NCBI GenBank assembly: GCA_947259405.1
Contig: CAMYLY010000008.1
Coordinates: 1 to 64,000 of the forward strand
DNA: 64,000 nt
Direction of reading: 5' to 3'
Source of the DNA: an uncultured Gemmatimonadales bacterium
Lineage (GTDB): Bacteria; Gemmatimonadota; Gemmatimonadetes; Gemmatimonadales; GWC2-71-9
The notes under the pieces were generated by a model that searched no databases, was not told the origin of the DNA, and saw only the letters and a list, made by a program, of their open reading frames with translations. The position numbers and the translations under genes were made by a program. Of this stretch, positions 9,753-19,016 are shown one piece after another (positions within the stretch are counted from its first letter, which is position 1; each line of letters begins with the position of its first letter).

Positions 9753-10406
9753 ATGACCAACGGCGGCGAACCTCAAGCGCTCTATCCGTCCCGATCGGGA
9801 GCGGGTGCCCAGTTGGGCAGGCAACTCTATCAGCGCACCACGCACCCCACGCTTCTGCTGGGTGTGACGCCGACGGGCGTGGAGATCGCGGCCCATGCGG
9901 CCAAGGCAATGGGGTGCCAATTCGACGTCATCATCGCGGCTCACGTGCGGATGGAGCATCTGGGGATCATCGGTGCGGTAGCGGAGGACGGCAGGGCGGT
10001 TATCGATCCCGAGTTCGAACCGCGCTTCTCGTTGCTCGACGCGCTCGCCGACTCCATCGACCGGGCGCGACGCGCGATCAAGACCGAGCGCCTACTCTTC
10101 CGGGGTCAACGCCCAATGCGATCGGTGGCCGGTACGAATGCCGTAATCGTCGACGGACACCTCACGACCCCGTGGAAGGTCCTGGCTGCTGTCGAGTTCA
10201 TCCGGACCGGGGAGCCGGCAAGCGTCGTGACCGGCGCACCGGTGTCGACTAGATCCGTGCAGGAGCGGATGAGCGCGCGCCGAGTGGAGTTCGTATGCCC
10301 ATCCGTTCTCATGGATCCAGGTGGTCACCCGCGTCCGTTCGGCGACCCCGAAGACCCGAGCGCCGAACGTCTCCGCAGCATCGTTGTCGCGCGTGCAGCT
10401 ACGTAG
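9753..10406 (+). CDS. Phosphoribosyltransferase-fold protein
   Basis: A 217-residue cytoplasmic protein with a type I phosphoribosyltransferase layout: N-terminal TLLLGVTPTGVEIA, a central beta/alpha region, and NAVIVDGHLTTPWK at about 130-143 where the PRPP-binding loop is expected. That loop lacks the usual pair of acidic residues (only one Asp), so catalysis with PRPP is uncertain. Family members of this kind are often predicted to act in nucleotide metabolism or to have a regulatory role. It opens a run of overlapping plus-strand genes; its end overlaps the PIG-L gene. Confidence 0.65.
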   Translation: MTNGGEPQALYPSRSGAGAQLGRQLYQRTTHPTLLLGVTPTGVEIAAHAAKAMGCQFDVIIAAHVRMEHLGIIGAVAEDGRAVIDPEFEPRFSLLDALADSIDRARRAIKTERLLFRGQRPMRSVAGTNAVIVDGHLTTPWKVLAAVEFIRTGEPASVVTGAPVSTRSVQERMSARRVEFVCPSVLMDPGGHPRPFGDPEDPSAERLRSIVVARAAT

Positions 10407-12873
10407 TTCGCTCGCGATCCTCGCGTTGTGTCTCGGCGGCGGAGGAATGCCGGCGCTGGCACAGTATGTACCGGCGTCGAGTGGCGGCTTCATCGCGCTC
10501 GACGAAGTTCTCCAGCAGCTCCAAGAACACCGCCGCGTGCTGATGATCGGTGCGCACCCCGACGATGAAGACACCGGGCTGCTTGCGCTGCTCGCCCGCG
10601 GGTTTGGCGTGCGGTCAGCGTATCTCTCGCTTTCGCGAGGCGAAGGTGGCCAGAACCTCATCGGACAGCAGCTGGGTATTGGGCTCGGCCTTCTACGCAC
10701 GCGCGAACTCGAAGAGGCGCGACGGGTCGATGGGGCCGAACAGTTCTTTACGCGCGCGTACGATTTTGGGTACTCGCGCTCCTACGATGAAACGGCCACG
10801 AAGTGGCATCCAGATTCGGTACTCAAGGACGTCGTGCGGGTGGTCCGACGATTCAAACCGCACGTGATCATTGCTGTCTGGTCAGGGACCGAGCGTGACG
10901 GCCACGGCCAACACACCATGTCCGGCGTGATGGCGCGGCGCGCCTTTGAAGTGTCAGGCGAAGCCACTCGATTCTCGGAATTGGCCCTGGACGAAGGGCT
11001 GGAAGTGTGGGCGCCGCACAAGCTCTTCCTGTCGCGTCGATTTGGCGCTGTCACGGATCCGCTCGAGATGGAAACGGGGGCGCTAGATCCCCGCTCCGGC
11101 CGCTCGTTTCACCAGATCGCGATGGCCAGCCGGAGCCAACACCGATCCCAGGACATGGGGGTGTTGCAGAACATCGGGCCCTCGGTGGCCCGAATGGTTC
11201 TGTTGGGTGACCGCACCGGCGCGGGGGACGATGAGTTCTTTGCCGGCGTACCCGAGGACACCAGTTGGGTCGCGAGGCTGGCCGACTCGCTGCGCGCGTC
11301 GGTGAACCCTACCCGCATGGCGGACGCCGTAGCGCCGCTCGCAGACGCGGTCGACCGCGCCGGACGAGAGCACGTGCCGCTGGACCGTCAAGCACTGCTG
11401 CAGCGGGCGCTGGCCATCGCGGCAGGATTGGTGATGGATGCGACGGTGGACGTGGAAACGGTCGTGCCAGGTGATACGGTCGACGTGACCGTTCGGCTCT
11501 ACAATGCGGGATCCATGCGCGTGCGCGCCGGTGCGGTGACGGTGCACGGGTGGGAGTGGCAGCGTTCGGAGCAGTCCGAAGTCCTCCAGCCGGGAGGCGA
11601 GGCAGAGTTCACGATCGCCGTCCCCGTGCCCGCCGACACGCGGTCCACACAGCCGTACTTCCTTGCGCGTCCCCGAAGCGGCGAACTCTATGACTGGACC
11701 GGTGTGCCGCGCAACCTTCTGGGTATGCCAGATGATGGGCCGCCCGTCCGCATCAGGCTGTCGGTGGGGGTGGCGGGGCAGACGATTGGCCTCGAGCGGG
11801 GGGTCGCGTACCGAGTTCGCGATCAGGCGATTGGAGAGATTCGGCTTCCCCTTCGCGTCGTCCCACCGATCGAAGTGCGTATCGATCCACCGAACGTCAT
11901 TTGGCGGGTGGATGGCCCCAGCACAATACCGTTCACCGTCGCCGTGACGTCGAATGTGGATCGCGCCGTTAGCGCGCAGGTGCGGGTGACCGGTGGCGGA
12001 TGGCCAATGCCGGCGCCCCGGTCCGTCTCACTGGTCGACGCAGGGCAGACGAAGATCTTGGTCTTCAACGTGGAGCGTCCTCCGGGCGACACCGGAAGTA
12101 GCCTCATCCTGCGTGCGGAAGTTGAAGCAGGTGGAGCGGTCTACTCGGAAGCGATCGACGTCGTCGATTACGAGCACATCAACCCCATTACAGCAGTGCG
12201 GACTGCGGAGGCGGCCATTCGGGTGGCCGACATTGCGCTCCCGACAGGTCGGCGCATCGGCTACTTGCGCGGGGCGTCGGATCGGATTCCGGAAACGGTG
12301 GCGAGCATCGGTCTCGAGATGGAGCTTCTCAGCGCGCTGGACTTGGAGAGTGGAGATCTGGCGTCGTACGACGTGGTCGTCATCGGACCGCGTGCGTACG
12401 AGACCAGCGAAGCCCTTAGGCAACACAACGGACGGCTCCTTGCGTATGTCGAGCAAGGTGGAACGCTGATCGTTCAATACCAGCAGTATCAATTCGTCCG
12501 GGGCGAATTCGCGCCGTATCCGCTCTCGATCAACCGACCCCACGATCGAATTACGGATGAAACGGCTCCAGTGGCAGTCCTTGCACCGCAACACCCGGTA
12601 CTCACGCAACCCAATGCCATTGGCGATATGGACTGGCAGGGCTGGCCACAGGAGCGTGGCCTCTACTTCGCCGGCGAGTGGGACGAGCGATACACACCGC
12701 TCTTGGAGATGCAGGATCCGCGGATGACCCCGGTGCGCGGCGGCTTGCTCGTCGCGAGCTACGGTGAAGGCACATACGTCTACAGCGGGATCAGCTTCTT
12801 CCGTACCCTTCCCGGTGGGGCGATCGGAGCGTTCAGACTCTTCATGAATCTCCTGGCGTTGGGAACACGGTGA
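10393..12873 (+). CDS. Exported PIG-L family deacetylase with large C-terminal extension
   Basis: Zinc-dependent N-deacetylase of the PIG-L (LmbE) family. The metal site is clear: AHPDDE (His55 onward) and GHGQH with His171 and His174. The GTG at 10393 is chosen because it leads directly into a signal peptide ending ...MPALAQ; an ATG at 10321 would put 24 polar residues in front and overlap the previous gene by 86 bases. After the catalytic domain (about 40-290) come beta-rich segments resembling NEW3/Ig domains (about 350-600) and a Rossmann-like C-terminal region (VVVIGPRAYET, GGTLIVQYQQ) like a glutamine-amidotransferase fold. Substrate is probably an N-acetylated sugar outside the cytoplasm. 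It is much longer than the usual 230-residue LmbE protein. Confidence 0.88.
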   Translation: MQLRSSLAILALCLGGGGMPALAQYVPASSGGFIALDEVLQQLQEHRRVLMIGAHPDDEDTGLLALLARGFGVRSAYLSLSRGEGGQNLIGQQLGIGLGLLRTRELEEARRVDGAEQFFTRAYDFGYSRSYDETATKWHPDSVLKDVVRVVRRFKPHVIIAVWSGTERDGHGQHTMSGVMARRAFEVSGEATRFSELALDEGLEVWAPHKLFLSRRFGAVTDPLEMETGALDPRSGRSFHQIAMASRSQHRSQDMGVLQNIGPSVARMVLLGDRTGAGDDEFFAGVPEDTSWVARLADSLRASVNPTRMADAVAPLADAVDRAGREHVPLDRQALLQRALAIAAGLVMDATVDVETVVPGDTVDVTVRLYNAGSMRVRAGAVTVHGWEWQRSEQSEVLQPGGEAEFTIAVPVPADTRSTQPYFLARPRSGELYDWTGVPRNLLGMPDDGPPVRIRLSVGVAGQTIGLERGVAYRVRDQAIGEIRLPLRVVPPIEVRIDPPNVIWRVDGPSTIPFTVAVTSNVDRAVSAQVRVTGGGWPMPAPRSVSLVDAGQTKILVFNVERPPGDTGSSLILRAEVEAGGAVYSEAIDVVDYEHINPITAVRTAEAAIRVADIALPTGRRIGYLRGASDRIPETVASIGLEMELLSALDLESGDLASYDVVVIGPRAYETSEALRQHNGRLLAYVEQGGTLIVQYQQYQFVRGEFAPYPLSINRPHDRITDETAPVAVLAPQHPVLTQPNAIGDMDWQGWPQERGLYFAGEWDERYTPLLEMQDPRMTPVRGGLLVASYGEGTYVYSGISFFRTLPGGAIGAFRLFMNLLALGTR

Positions 12874-13010
12874 CCAACGGGACAAGACGCGAAGAGCCCG
12901 AAGGGGACACACGCCCGTCCACTTTCAAGGTCACACTGATCAGCGTGATGTCCGCGCAAGTCGTTGCCCTCGTCATTCTCTGGATCCTCCAAGCGCGGTA
13001 CGGCGGATAG
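12870..13010 (+). CDS. Small single-span membrane protein (46 aa)
   Basis: A GTG start overlaps the stop of the deacetylase gene in a GTGA box and the frame ends 8 bases before the symporter start. The product has a charged N-terminal half (TRREEPEGD) and one hydrophobic segment (VVALVILWILQ) with a short basic tail. Position, coupling and composition suggest a real gene, possibly an accessory subunit of the Na+/solute symporter that follows. No family is recognised. Confidence 0.65.
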   Translation: MTNGTRREEPEGDTRPSTFKVTLISVMSAQVVALVILWILQARYGG

Positions 13011-13018
13011 CCGAAGTC

Positions 13019-14737
13019 GTGCACTGGTTCAATTGGGTCATTGTTGCGGGCTACCTCGCCTACGTCGTCGGGGACGGGATCCGTCGCTCGAAGCGCACCG
13101 ATGAGATCGAAGGGTATCTGGTCGCCAACCGCAGTCTGCCGTGGTGGGTAGTCGGGTTGTCGGTCATGGCAACCCAGCTGTCGGCCATCACGCTCATTGG
13201 AACGACGGGCCAGGGCGCGACGGACGGGATGCGCTTCGTGCAGTTCTATTTCGGGCTACCTGTGGCGATGGTCCTCTTGGGCGTGACCCTCGTGCCGTTT
13301 CTCCACGGTTCCAGAGTCTTCACGGCGTACGAATACCTCGAGCGCCGTTTCGACGCCAAGACGCGCTCACTCACCAGCGTGCTTTTTCTCTTGTCCCGCG
13401 GGATGTCGTGCGGTGTGATCATTGGGGCACCGGCGGTCGTCTTCTCGGCGATCTTCGGGCTGAACGTCGTGTGGTCCGTGGCGTTGATCGGCGTTCCCAC
13501 GGTCGTCTATACGATGATCGGTGGGGTGCAAGCGGTCGCCTGGGCAGATGTCAAGCAGATGGTCGTGATCGTCATGGCGCTCCTTGCCGTGGTCGTAGTG
13601 CTGGTCGTGCAGATGCCCGTGTCTCCTGATGATGCGCTGCGCATCGCGGGCGCGACGGGTCGCATGCAGGTCTTCGATTTTTCCATCGATCTCGACGAGA
13701 CGTACACGTTCTGGTCCTGCGTGATCGGCGGGACGTTTCTGATGTTGTCGTACTTCGGCACCGATCAGAGTCAGGTGCAGCGGTATCTCGCCGCCAAATC
13801 GGTGGATGAGGCGCGCAGTTCCCTCCTCATGAGCGCGTACTGGAAGATCCCCCTCCAGGCGCTCATCCTCATCGTCGGCGTCTTGGTCTTCGTGTATTAC
13901 CTATTCCAGACTCCTCCGCTCCTTTTCAATCCCGCACACGAGCAGCGGGTGCGAGCCGAGGAGCCGACCGCCTACGCGGCGCTTGAAGCGCGGTACGCTG
14001 AGGCGTTCGATGGGCGCGAACGTGCCGCGCGAGCTGTGGCCAACGCGAGGGCGAGCGGCGAGGATGGGGCCCTCAGTTCGGCCATTGCGTCCTTTCAGGC
14101 ACGGGAAGCCGAGGCGGAGACGATTCGCTTCGAGGCGCTGGCCATGGCAGACCAAGCCACTGGGGAGACCCCGCGAGAGGTCGGGGATGCGCCTCGCGAT
14201 GTGAACTACATCATGCCCCGATTCGTCCTGAACGAGCTGCCAATCGGGTTTGTCGGTATCTTCATCGCGGCGATCATGGCGGCCGCCATGTCGAGCGTGG
14301 CGGCGGAGTTGAATGCCCTTTCGAGTGTCACGGCTATCGATCTGTATCGCCGGTGGGTTCGGCCACAGGCGACCGATGCTCACTATCTCTTTGTCTCGAA
14401 GGCAGCGGCAGGGTTCTGGGGGCTCTTTGCCTGCATCGTGGCGACCTTCGCCGTCTCGCTTGGGTCGCTGATCGAAGTCGTGAATCGATTCGGGTCGTTC
14501 TTCTACGGGTCCATCCTTGGGGTCTTCCTCCTCGCCATGGTGCCCTGGACCACGGGACTCGCGGGCTTTGTGGGGCTGATCGCTGGTATGAGTGCGGTGG
14601 CCGCCGTCAACTTCGGTACGCCGGACGTATCGTTTCTCTGGCACAACGTCGTAGGGGCAGTCACCGTAGTCGTGGTGGGTGTGGTGCTGAGCACCTTCAG
14701 GCGGCGGGGCGGGGAAGCGCCGAATCCGCAATCGTGA
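13019..14737 (+). CDS. Sodium:solute symporter (SSS family)
   Basis: A 572-residue inner-membrane transporter that should couple Na+ entry to solute uptake. The N-terminal half shows the family pattern ([36 protein letters not shown]) and about 13 membrane spans. An unusual hydrophilic, Ala/Glu-rich insert occupies about residues 302-394, between PPLLFNPAH and NYIMPRF, and is predicted to be helical. GTG is the start codon. The solute is not evident; the upstream deacetylase suggests a sugar or amino compound, but that is inference. Confidence 0.9.
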   Translation: MHWFNWVIVAGYLAYVVGDGIRRSKRTDEIEGYLVANRSLPWWVVGLSVMATQLSAITLIGTTGQGATDGMRFVQFYFGLPVAMVLLGVTLVPFLHGSRVFTAYEYLERRFDAKTRSLTSVLFLLSRGMSCGVIIGAPAVVFSAIFGLNVVWSVALIGVPTVVYTMIGGVQAVAWADVKQMVVIVMALLAVVVVLVVQMPVSPDDALRIAGATGRMQVFDFSIDLDETYTFWSCVIGGTFLMLSYFGTDQSQVQRYLAAKSVDEARSSLLMSAYWKIPLQALILIVGVLVFVYYLFQTPPLLFNPAHEQRVRAEEPTAYAALEARYAEAFDGRERAARAVANARASGEDGALSSAIASFQAREAEAETIRFEALAMADQATGETPREVGDAPRDVNYIMPRFVLNELPIGFVGIFIAAIMAAAMSSVAAELNALSSVTAIDLYRRWVRPQATDAHYLFVSKAAAGFWGLFACIVATFAVSLGSLIEVVNRFGSFFYGSILGVFLLAMVPWTTGLAGFVGLIAGMSAVAAVNFGTPDVSFLWHNVVGAVTVVVVGVVLSTFRRRGGEAPNPQS

Positions 14738-14756
14738 ACAGACAGGGAAGCCACCG

Positions 14757-15983
14757 TTGAACCCGACCGTCAAACGCCTGTCCGCCCTCATGGCCACGGC
14801 GTTCGTGAACATGATCGGATTCGGGATGGTGTTGCCCCTGCTGCCGTTCTACGCCAGGCGGCTGGGCGCGGAAGATTGGATGCTCGGACCGCTCATCGCG
14901 ATCTTCTTCATTGGACAACTGGCGTCGGCATCGCTGTGGGGACGGTTCTCGGATCGGTACGGTCGACGGGCAGTCATCATGGTCGGTCTTAGCATCGCCG
15001 GGGTCGCGTTTACGGTGTTCGCCTTCGCCACTAGCTATTGGTGGCTGTTCCTTTCGCGGCTCGTGCAGGGCATCGGTGGAGGTACGACGGGTGTGCTGCA
15101 AGCCTACGCTGCGGACGTGTCGGCGCCGCGGGACCGGGCCCGCGCCCTTGGATGGTTGTCCGCGTCGACGAGCGCCGGCGTCATGATTGGCCCGGCCATC
15201 GCGTCGCTCGCCTTTACGGAGCCGGGTCCGGCTGTCGCACTCCCGACGTTTGGCACCGCGCTGCCGGGACTGATCGCCGTCGGTTTCGTGCTGATCAACA
15301 TCACGTTCGCTGCACGGTGGCTTCCCGAATCGAAGCCGAAAGCGGATCCGCACAAGGAGCGCCGATCGATACGTGGGACCGTGTTCGATTACCTATTGCA
15401 TCCATTCGGGGATGTGGCGCGACTCGTGTGGATCTATACGGTCGGCATGCTCGGGTTCATGTCGATGACCGCCGTGCTTGCGTTCTATCTCCAGGATGGG
15501 TTCGGCGTCAGCGAAAAGACCATAGGATACTTCTTCGTGTATTTCGGTGCGCTGAGCCTCGTCATGCGGGCACTGGTGCTCGGTGCGATGGTCGACACGT
15601 TCGGGGAAACGCGGGTCATGCGCATGGGCGCCGTCTTGTTGGCACTGGGATTGGTGACGATCCCGCTGCCGCAGAACGTCATTTTGCTGGCCGGTCTCAT
15701 GGGGCTCGTACCGATTGGCACGGCGCTCTTGTTTCCGTGCGAGACGGCGCTGGTCACGCACCGGGCTGCCGAAGAAGAACGGGGTCAGATTCTCGGCGTG
15801 CAGCAGGCGTTCGGGGCCGTGTCGCGCATCATCGCGCCGCTTTGGGCAACGGCGGCGTATCAGGGGGTGGGACAAGCAGTGCCGTTCTTCTTCGCGGGCG
15901 GTGTTGTCGGCCTGGTGACAATTCTCGCTTTCCGCGTCCCCGATGACTCACGCCATCCGCATCTCTCCCCGGAAGCGGCGTAG
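14757..15983 (+). CDS. MFS exporter (TetA-like drug/proton antiporter)
   Basis: A 408-residue protein with 12 predicted membrane spans. It has the MFS motif A between spans 2 and 3 (GRFSDRYGRR) and motif C-like GWLSASTSAGVMIGPAIAS in span 5, typical of 12-span DHA1 antiporters such as TetA. The start is TTG, with AGGGAAG about 7 bases upstream; no better start is available. Its TAG stop abuts the opposite-strand stop of the next gene in a TAGCTA palindrome. It may export a drug, sugar or metabolite. Confidence 0.87.
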   Translation: MNPTVKRLSALMATAFVNMIGFGMVLPLLPFYARRLGAEDWMLGPLIAIFFIGQLASASLWGRFSDRYGRRAVIMVGLSIAGVAFTVFAFATSYWWLFLSRLVQGIGGGTTGVLQAYAADVSAPRDRARALGWLSASTSAGVMIGPAIASLAFTEPGPAVALPTFGTALPGLIAVGFVLINITFAARWLPESKPKADPHKERRSIRGTVFDYLLHPFGDVARLVWIYTVGMLGFMSMTAVLAFYLQDGFGVSEKTIGYFFVYFGALSLVMRALVLGAMVDTFGETRVMRMGAVLLALGLVTIPLPQNVILLAGLMGLVPIGTALLFPCETALVTHRAAEEERGQILGVQQAFGAVSRIIAPLWATAAYQGVGQAVPFFFAGGVVGLVTILAFRVPDDSRHPHLSPEAA

Positions 15984-16826
15984 CTAGCGGCTTCCCACAC
16001 CGAGGTGGTCCTGCCAAAACGCGTGAAGGCGATCCCGGTACGCGTCCGCTCCCACGATATACGTGTCATTGTGTCCCGCCCCCTCGAGGCGGATGAACTC
16101 CTCTGCGTTACCTGCTTCCGCGATCGCCTCGCCCATAGCCACCGGCGAGATGATGTCCTTCGTACCATGGAAGATGAGCAAAGGAATGGCGAGTCGACGC
16201 GCGCGGCCGAGGTTGTCGAGCTCGAGCGTCAGGAACGCACCTGGAACGAACGGGTAATGCTCGCCGGCCATCGCGCGCCCAGTCGTGAAGGGGGAATCAA
16301 GGACCAAGGCGCGCACAGGCCTTTCGGTGGCCAGGTACAAGCCGACCGCGCTCCCCAGCGATCGACCGTACACGCCAACGCGCGTCGTGTCGATCTCCGG
16401 CCGTGTCGTGAGGAAGGACCATGCGGCCTCGGCGTCGCGATACAGGCCCGACTCGGTCGCCGAGCCGTCGCTCATGCCATATCCGCGATAATCCAACACG
16501 AGGAGTGCCGCAGCGGGTGGGCGCAGCCAACGCACGCTCGCGGCCAAGTCGTACACCGTTTCCATATTGCCATAGAACCAGATGACGGCTGGCGCGGGAA
16601 CAGCAACGGTGGCCGGCGGCGGTAGATACCAGCCGCGTAGCGTCACGCCGTCGTCGGCCCTCACCGTCACGAGCTCGCCGTCGTCGAGACCCACGCTGGC
16701 AGGGATGGCCTCCGGGCTGTTGGGTCCGGGGAACGCAAGCCGGTTCTGGAATATCCAGGCCAGCAGAACCACGACTCCCCACACGAGTGCGAGCAGAACC
16801 AAGATGCGTACGACGGTGGCCAACAT
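15984..16826 (-). CDS. Membrane-anchored alpha/beta hydrolase (ABHD13/BEM46-like)
   Basis: A 280-residue protein with one N-terminal membrane span (ILVLLALVWGVVVLLAW), then an alpha/beta hydrolase fold. The oxyanion region is WFYGN and the nucleophile elbow is GRSLGS at about residue 156; Asp in HGTKDIISP and His in GAGHND complete the triad. The architecture matches the ABHD13/BEM46 group of serine hydrolases facing the periplasm. The substrate is unknown. Confidence 0.87.
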   Translation of the reverse strand: MLATVVRILVLLALVWGVVVLLAWIFQNRLAFPGPNSPEAIPASVGLDDGELVTVRADDGVTLRGWYLPPPATVAVPAPAVIWFYGNMETVYDLAASVRWLRPPAAALLVLDYRGYGMSDGSATESGLYRDAEAAWSFLTTRPEIDTTRVGVYGRSLGSAVGLYLATERPVRALVLDSPFTTGRAMAGEHYPFVPGAFLTLELDNLGRARRLAIPLLIFHGTKDIISPVAMGEAIAEAGNAEEFIRLEGAGHNDTYIVGADAYRDRLHAFWQDHLGVGSR

Positions 16827-16843
16827 GGTAATAACCTAAGCGG

Positions 16844-18007
16844 TCAGTCGCCGGGGCATTGCCTGCGGGCGGCCCGGACCCAGATGCGGACTTCTGCCTC
16901 CGTGGGGCGGTCCCACGTGGCGCGGTCGCGATGCAGGTCGGTCCAAATCGTCGTGGGCTCGGCTGCGGCCAGGGCGCAGACCGTACGGATCTCGAGTCCT
17001 TGAAGGGCTCCTGCGTGTTCCGTGCCCATGCCGCGCAGGGTCACGAGCTCAGCGCTGCCGACGGGGATGTCTTCGAGGCGTGGAACGGTGGAGCTGATCG
17101 TGAGGCGTTCCATGCCGAGCAGCGTGCCGATTGAGAACGTGACTGCCAGGCCGACGGCTCCGAGTCGGATCCATAGTGGGCGCGCGGGGCGCCGGCCCTC
17201 CGGTGAGTCCGAAGGCGCCTGCGCCAGCCCCATCACACACACCGCGTGAAAGAGCGTCCACGCTTCGAGGGCAAATACGGGGAATCCCAGGAATCCGAAG
17301 GGCGGCATCTCGAAGAGCTTGATGTCCTCAAGCCACGGCACGGTGTAGATCCATTTTCCGCGCGCCCAGTAGTTGTAGAACTCCCACAGCAATCCGATCA
17401 GCAGCCCACCGGCCAACAGGCTCGCGACGCGTCCCCAACGGCCGCGCTCGAGGTCCCCGAGCAGTGACCAGTCCGGGCAGCGGCGATAGACGTAGGGATC
17501 CACCAGAAGCCACACCGCTCCCCAGATCAGTGGGAAGAATATTGATGGCCACACAAGTGCCATCGCCCCGGTCGTGAGCCCGACGAGTTCTGCGATGCGC
17601 AGCTGAGGACGTGTGATGCGCACCCGTGGTCCATGGAGCCCTCTGAGCCGCGTGAAGAGCTGGCTCGAGAGCACCACGGCCGGCACAACGGTGGCGAACG
17701 AAAGGGCGACACCGGTCCACCGCTCGATTGGGTGGGCCGGTAACAGCACGTAATACCAGTTGCGCAGTCTGAAGTTGGCTGCCTCAAAGAGCAGCCAAAT
17801 GGGTACCGACCATGCAAGCATCGGGAGCATCACCCGCGGCCGGATCCACATCGATGCCTCGCTGGACCGTCGTGCGGCACGGTCGGCGAACAGGACGAGG
17901 GTAGGGTACCACACAATCACGTAGAACCAGGTCGGGACGGGCTCGACGTCCGCGACGAGGAGGACCCACGCCGACACGATGATGCCAACCGCGAGCGCAC
18001 TTCGCAT
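16844..18007 (-). CDS. Polytopic membrane protein with C-terminal helix-hairpin-like domain
   Basis: I do not recognise the family. The chosen ATG (18007) begins MRSALAVGIIVSAWVLLVAD, a good first membrane helix; longer versions would run into the divergent ABC gene. There are about eight hydrophobic segments in the first 300 residues, with Trp- and aromatic-rich loops (LLWEFYNYWARGKW). The C-terminal 75 residues (VPRLEDIPVGSAELVTLRGM to the end) resemble a helix-hairpin-helix domain of the DUF4332 kind with a terminal Cys. It is encoded downstream of nothing obvious and divergent from the ABC-2 system, with an 80-base shared promoter region. Confidence 0.7.
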   Translation of the reverse strand: MRSALAVGIIVSAWVLLVADVEPVPTWFYVIVWYPTLVLFADRAARRSSEASMWIRPRVMLPMLAWSVPIWLLFEAANFRLRNWYYVLLPAHPIERWTGVALSFATVVPAVVLSSQLFTRLRGLHGPRVRITRPQLRIAELVGLTTGAMALVWPSIFFPLIWGAVWLLVDPYVYRRCPDWSLLGDLERGRWGRVASLLAGGLLIGLLWEFYNYWARGKWIYTVPWLEDIKLFEMPPFGFLGFPVFALEAWTLFHAVCVMGLAQAPSDSPEGRRPARPLWIRLGAVGLAVTFSIGTLLGMERLTISSTVPRLEDIPVGSAELVTLRGMGTEHAGALQGLEIRTVCALAAAEPTTIWTDLHRDRATWDRPTEAEVRIWVRAARRQCPGD

Positions 18008-18086
18008 GGACGGAAAGTGCCGCGGTTGCGCGTTGTGTGGAAGCACCGCTTGCATCCGCCAAGATCTGCCCATTGATTGCGGACCT

Positions 18087-19016
18087 ATGAATGACGCAGC
18101 GATTTCGTGCTCTGGACTCGTCAAGCGTTATGGGATCGTGACGGCCGTTGCGGGCCTCGACCTCGACGTGCGGCGCGGCGAGTGCTTCGGCCTGCTCGGG
18201 CCGAATGGCGCCGGGAAGACCACGACGATCGAGATGATCCAGGGCATTCTCGCTCCCGATGAGGGAACGATCGAGGTTTTGGGGATGAACTGGAGCACGG
18301 ACGAACGCGCGCTTCGCGAGCGTATCGGCACGCAGCTCCAGGAAACCAAACTCCCCGAGAAGCTCAAGGTCGAAGAAGTCGTGACGCTCTTCCGAAGCTT
18401 CTACAAACATGGGTCGCAGGTCGAAGAGGTCTTGGAGACGGTCGGACTCGTGGAAAAACGCGAGGCGTTCGTGGTAAACCTCTCCGGGGGGCAGCGGCAG
18501 CGTCTCGCGGTTGCGTGCGCGTTGGTGTGCTCACCAGATCTGCTATTTCTGGACGAACCCACGACTGGCCTGGATCCGCAGGCACGGCACGCGCTATGGA
18601 ACGTTGTTGAGACGTTCCGGCGGGGCGGTGGCACGACCCTCCTCACGACACACTATATGGAAGAGGCGGAACAGCTGTGCGACCGCGTGGCCATCATCGA
18701 CCACGGCAAGATCATCGCCCTCGGGTCACCCTCCCGGTTAATCGCCTCGTTGGGGGCCGAACAGGTTGTCGAGTTCGCGCTCGAGAACGGGACGCCGATG
18801 CCCGCCGACACCATGGAGCGTCTCCCCGGTGTGCAGCGTGTTACCCACGACGACCAACGAACACGATTGACGGTCTCGACTGTCCATGCGACGGTACCCG
18901 CATTGATGAAATTCCTGGAAGATCGCGGGGCAGTCCTCAGCGAGCTGACGACCCACCACGCCACCCTCGAAGATGTCTTCTTGGCCCTGACCGGGCGACA
19001 CTTACGCGATGATTGA
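18087..19016 (+). CDS. ABC-2 type transporter ATP-binding protein
   Basis: A 309-residue ATPase starting MNDAAISCSGLVKRYG. It has Walker A GPNGAGKTT, the signature LSGGQRQRL, Walker B LLFLDEPTTGLDP and the H-loop TTHYMEEAEQ, all typical of DrrA/NatA-like ATPases. The C-terminal 80 residues form the accessory domain common in this group. The stop overlaps the permease start by 8 bases. With that permease it should export a lipid, drug or polymer, or serve a membrane-maintenance role. Confidence 0.95.
   Translation: MNDAAISCSGLVKRYGIVTAVAGLDLDVRRGECFGLLGPNGAGKTTTIEMIQGILAPDEGTIEVLGMNWSTDERALRERIGTQLQETKLPEKLKVEEVVTLFRSFYKHGSQVEEVLETVGLVEKREAFVVNLSGGQRQRLAVACALVCSPDLLFLDEPTTGLDPQARHALWNVVETFRRGGGTTLLTTHYMEEAEQLCDRVAIIDHGKIIALGSPSRLIASLGAEQVVEFALENGTPMPADTMERLPGVQRVTHDDQRTRLTVSTVHATVPALMKFLEDRGAVLSELTTHHATLEDVFLALTGRHLRDD

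Noticed and set aside
13901-14812. 303-codon minus-strand open frame across the symporter and MFS starts
   Set aside because: Shadow frame of two coding regions, with low-complexity charged sequence.
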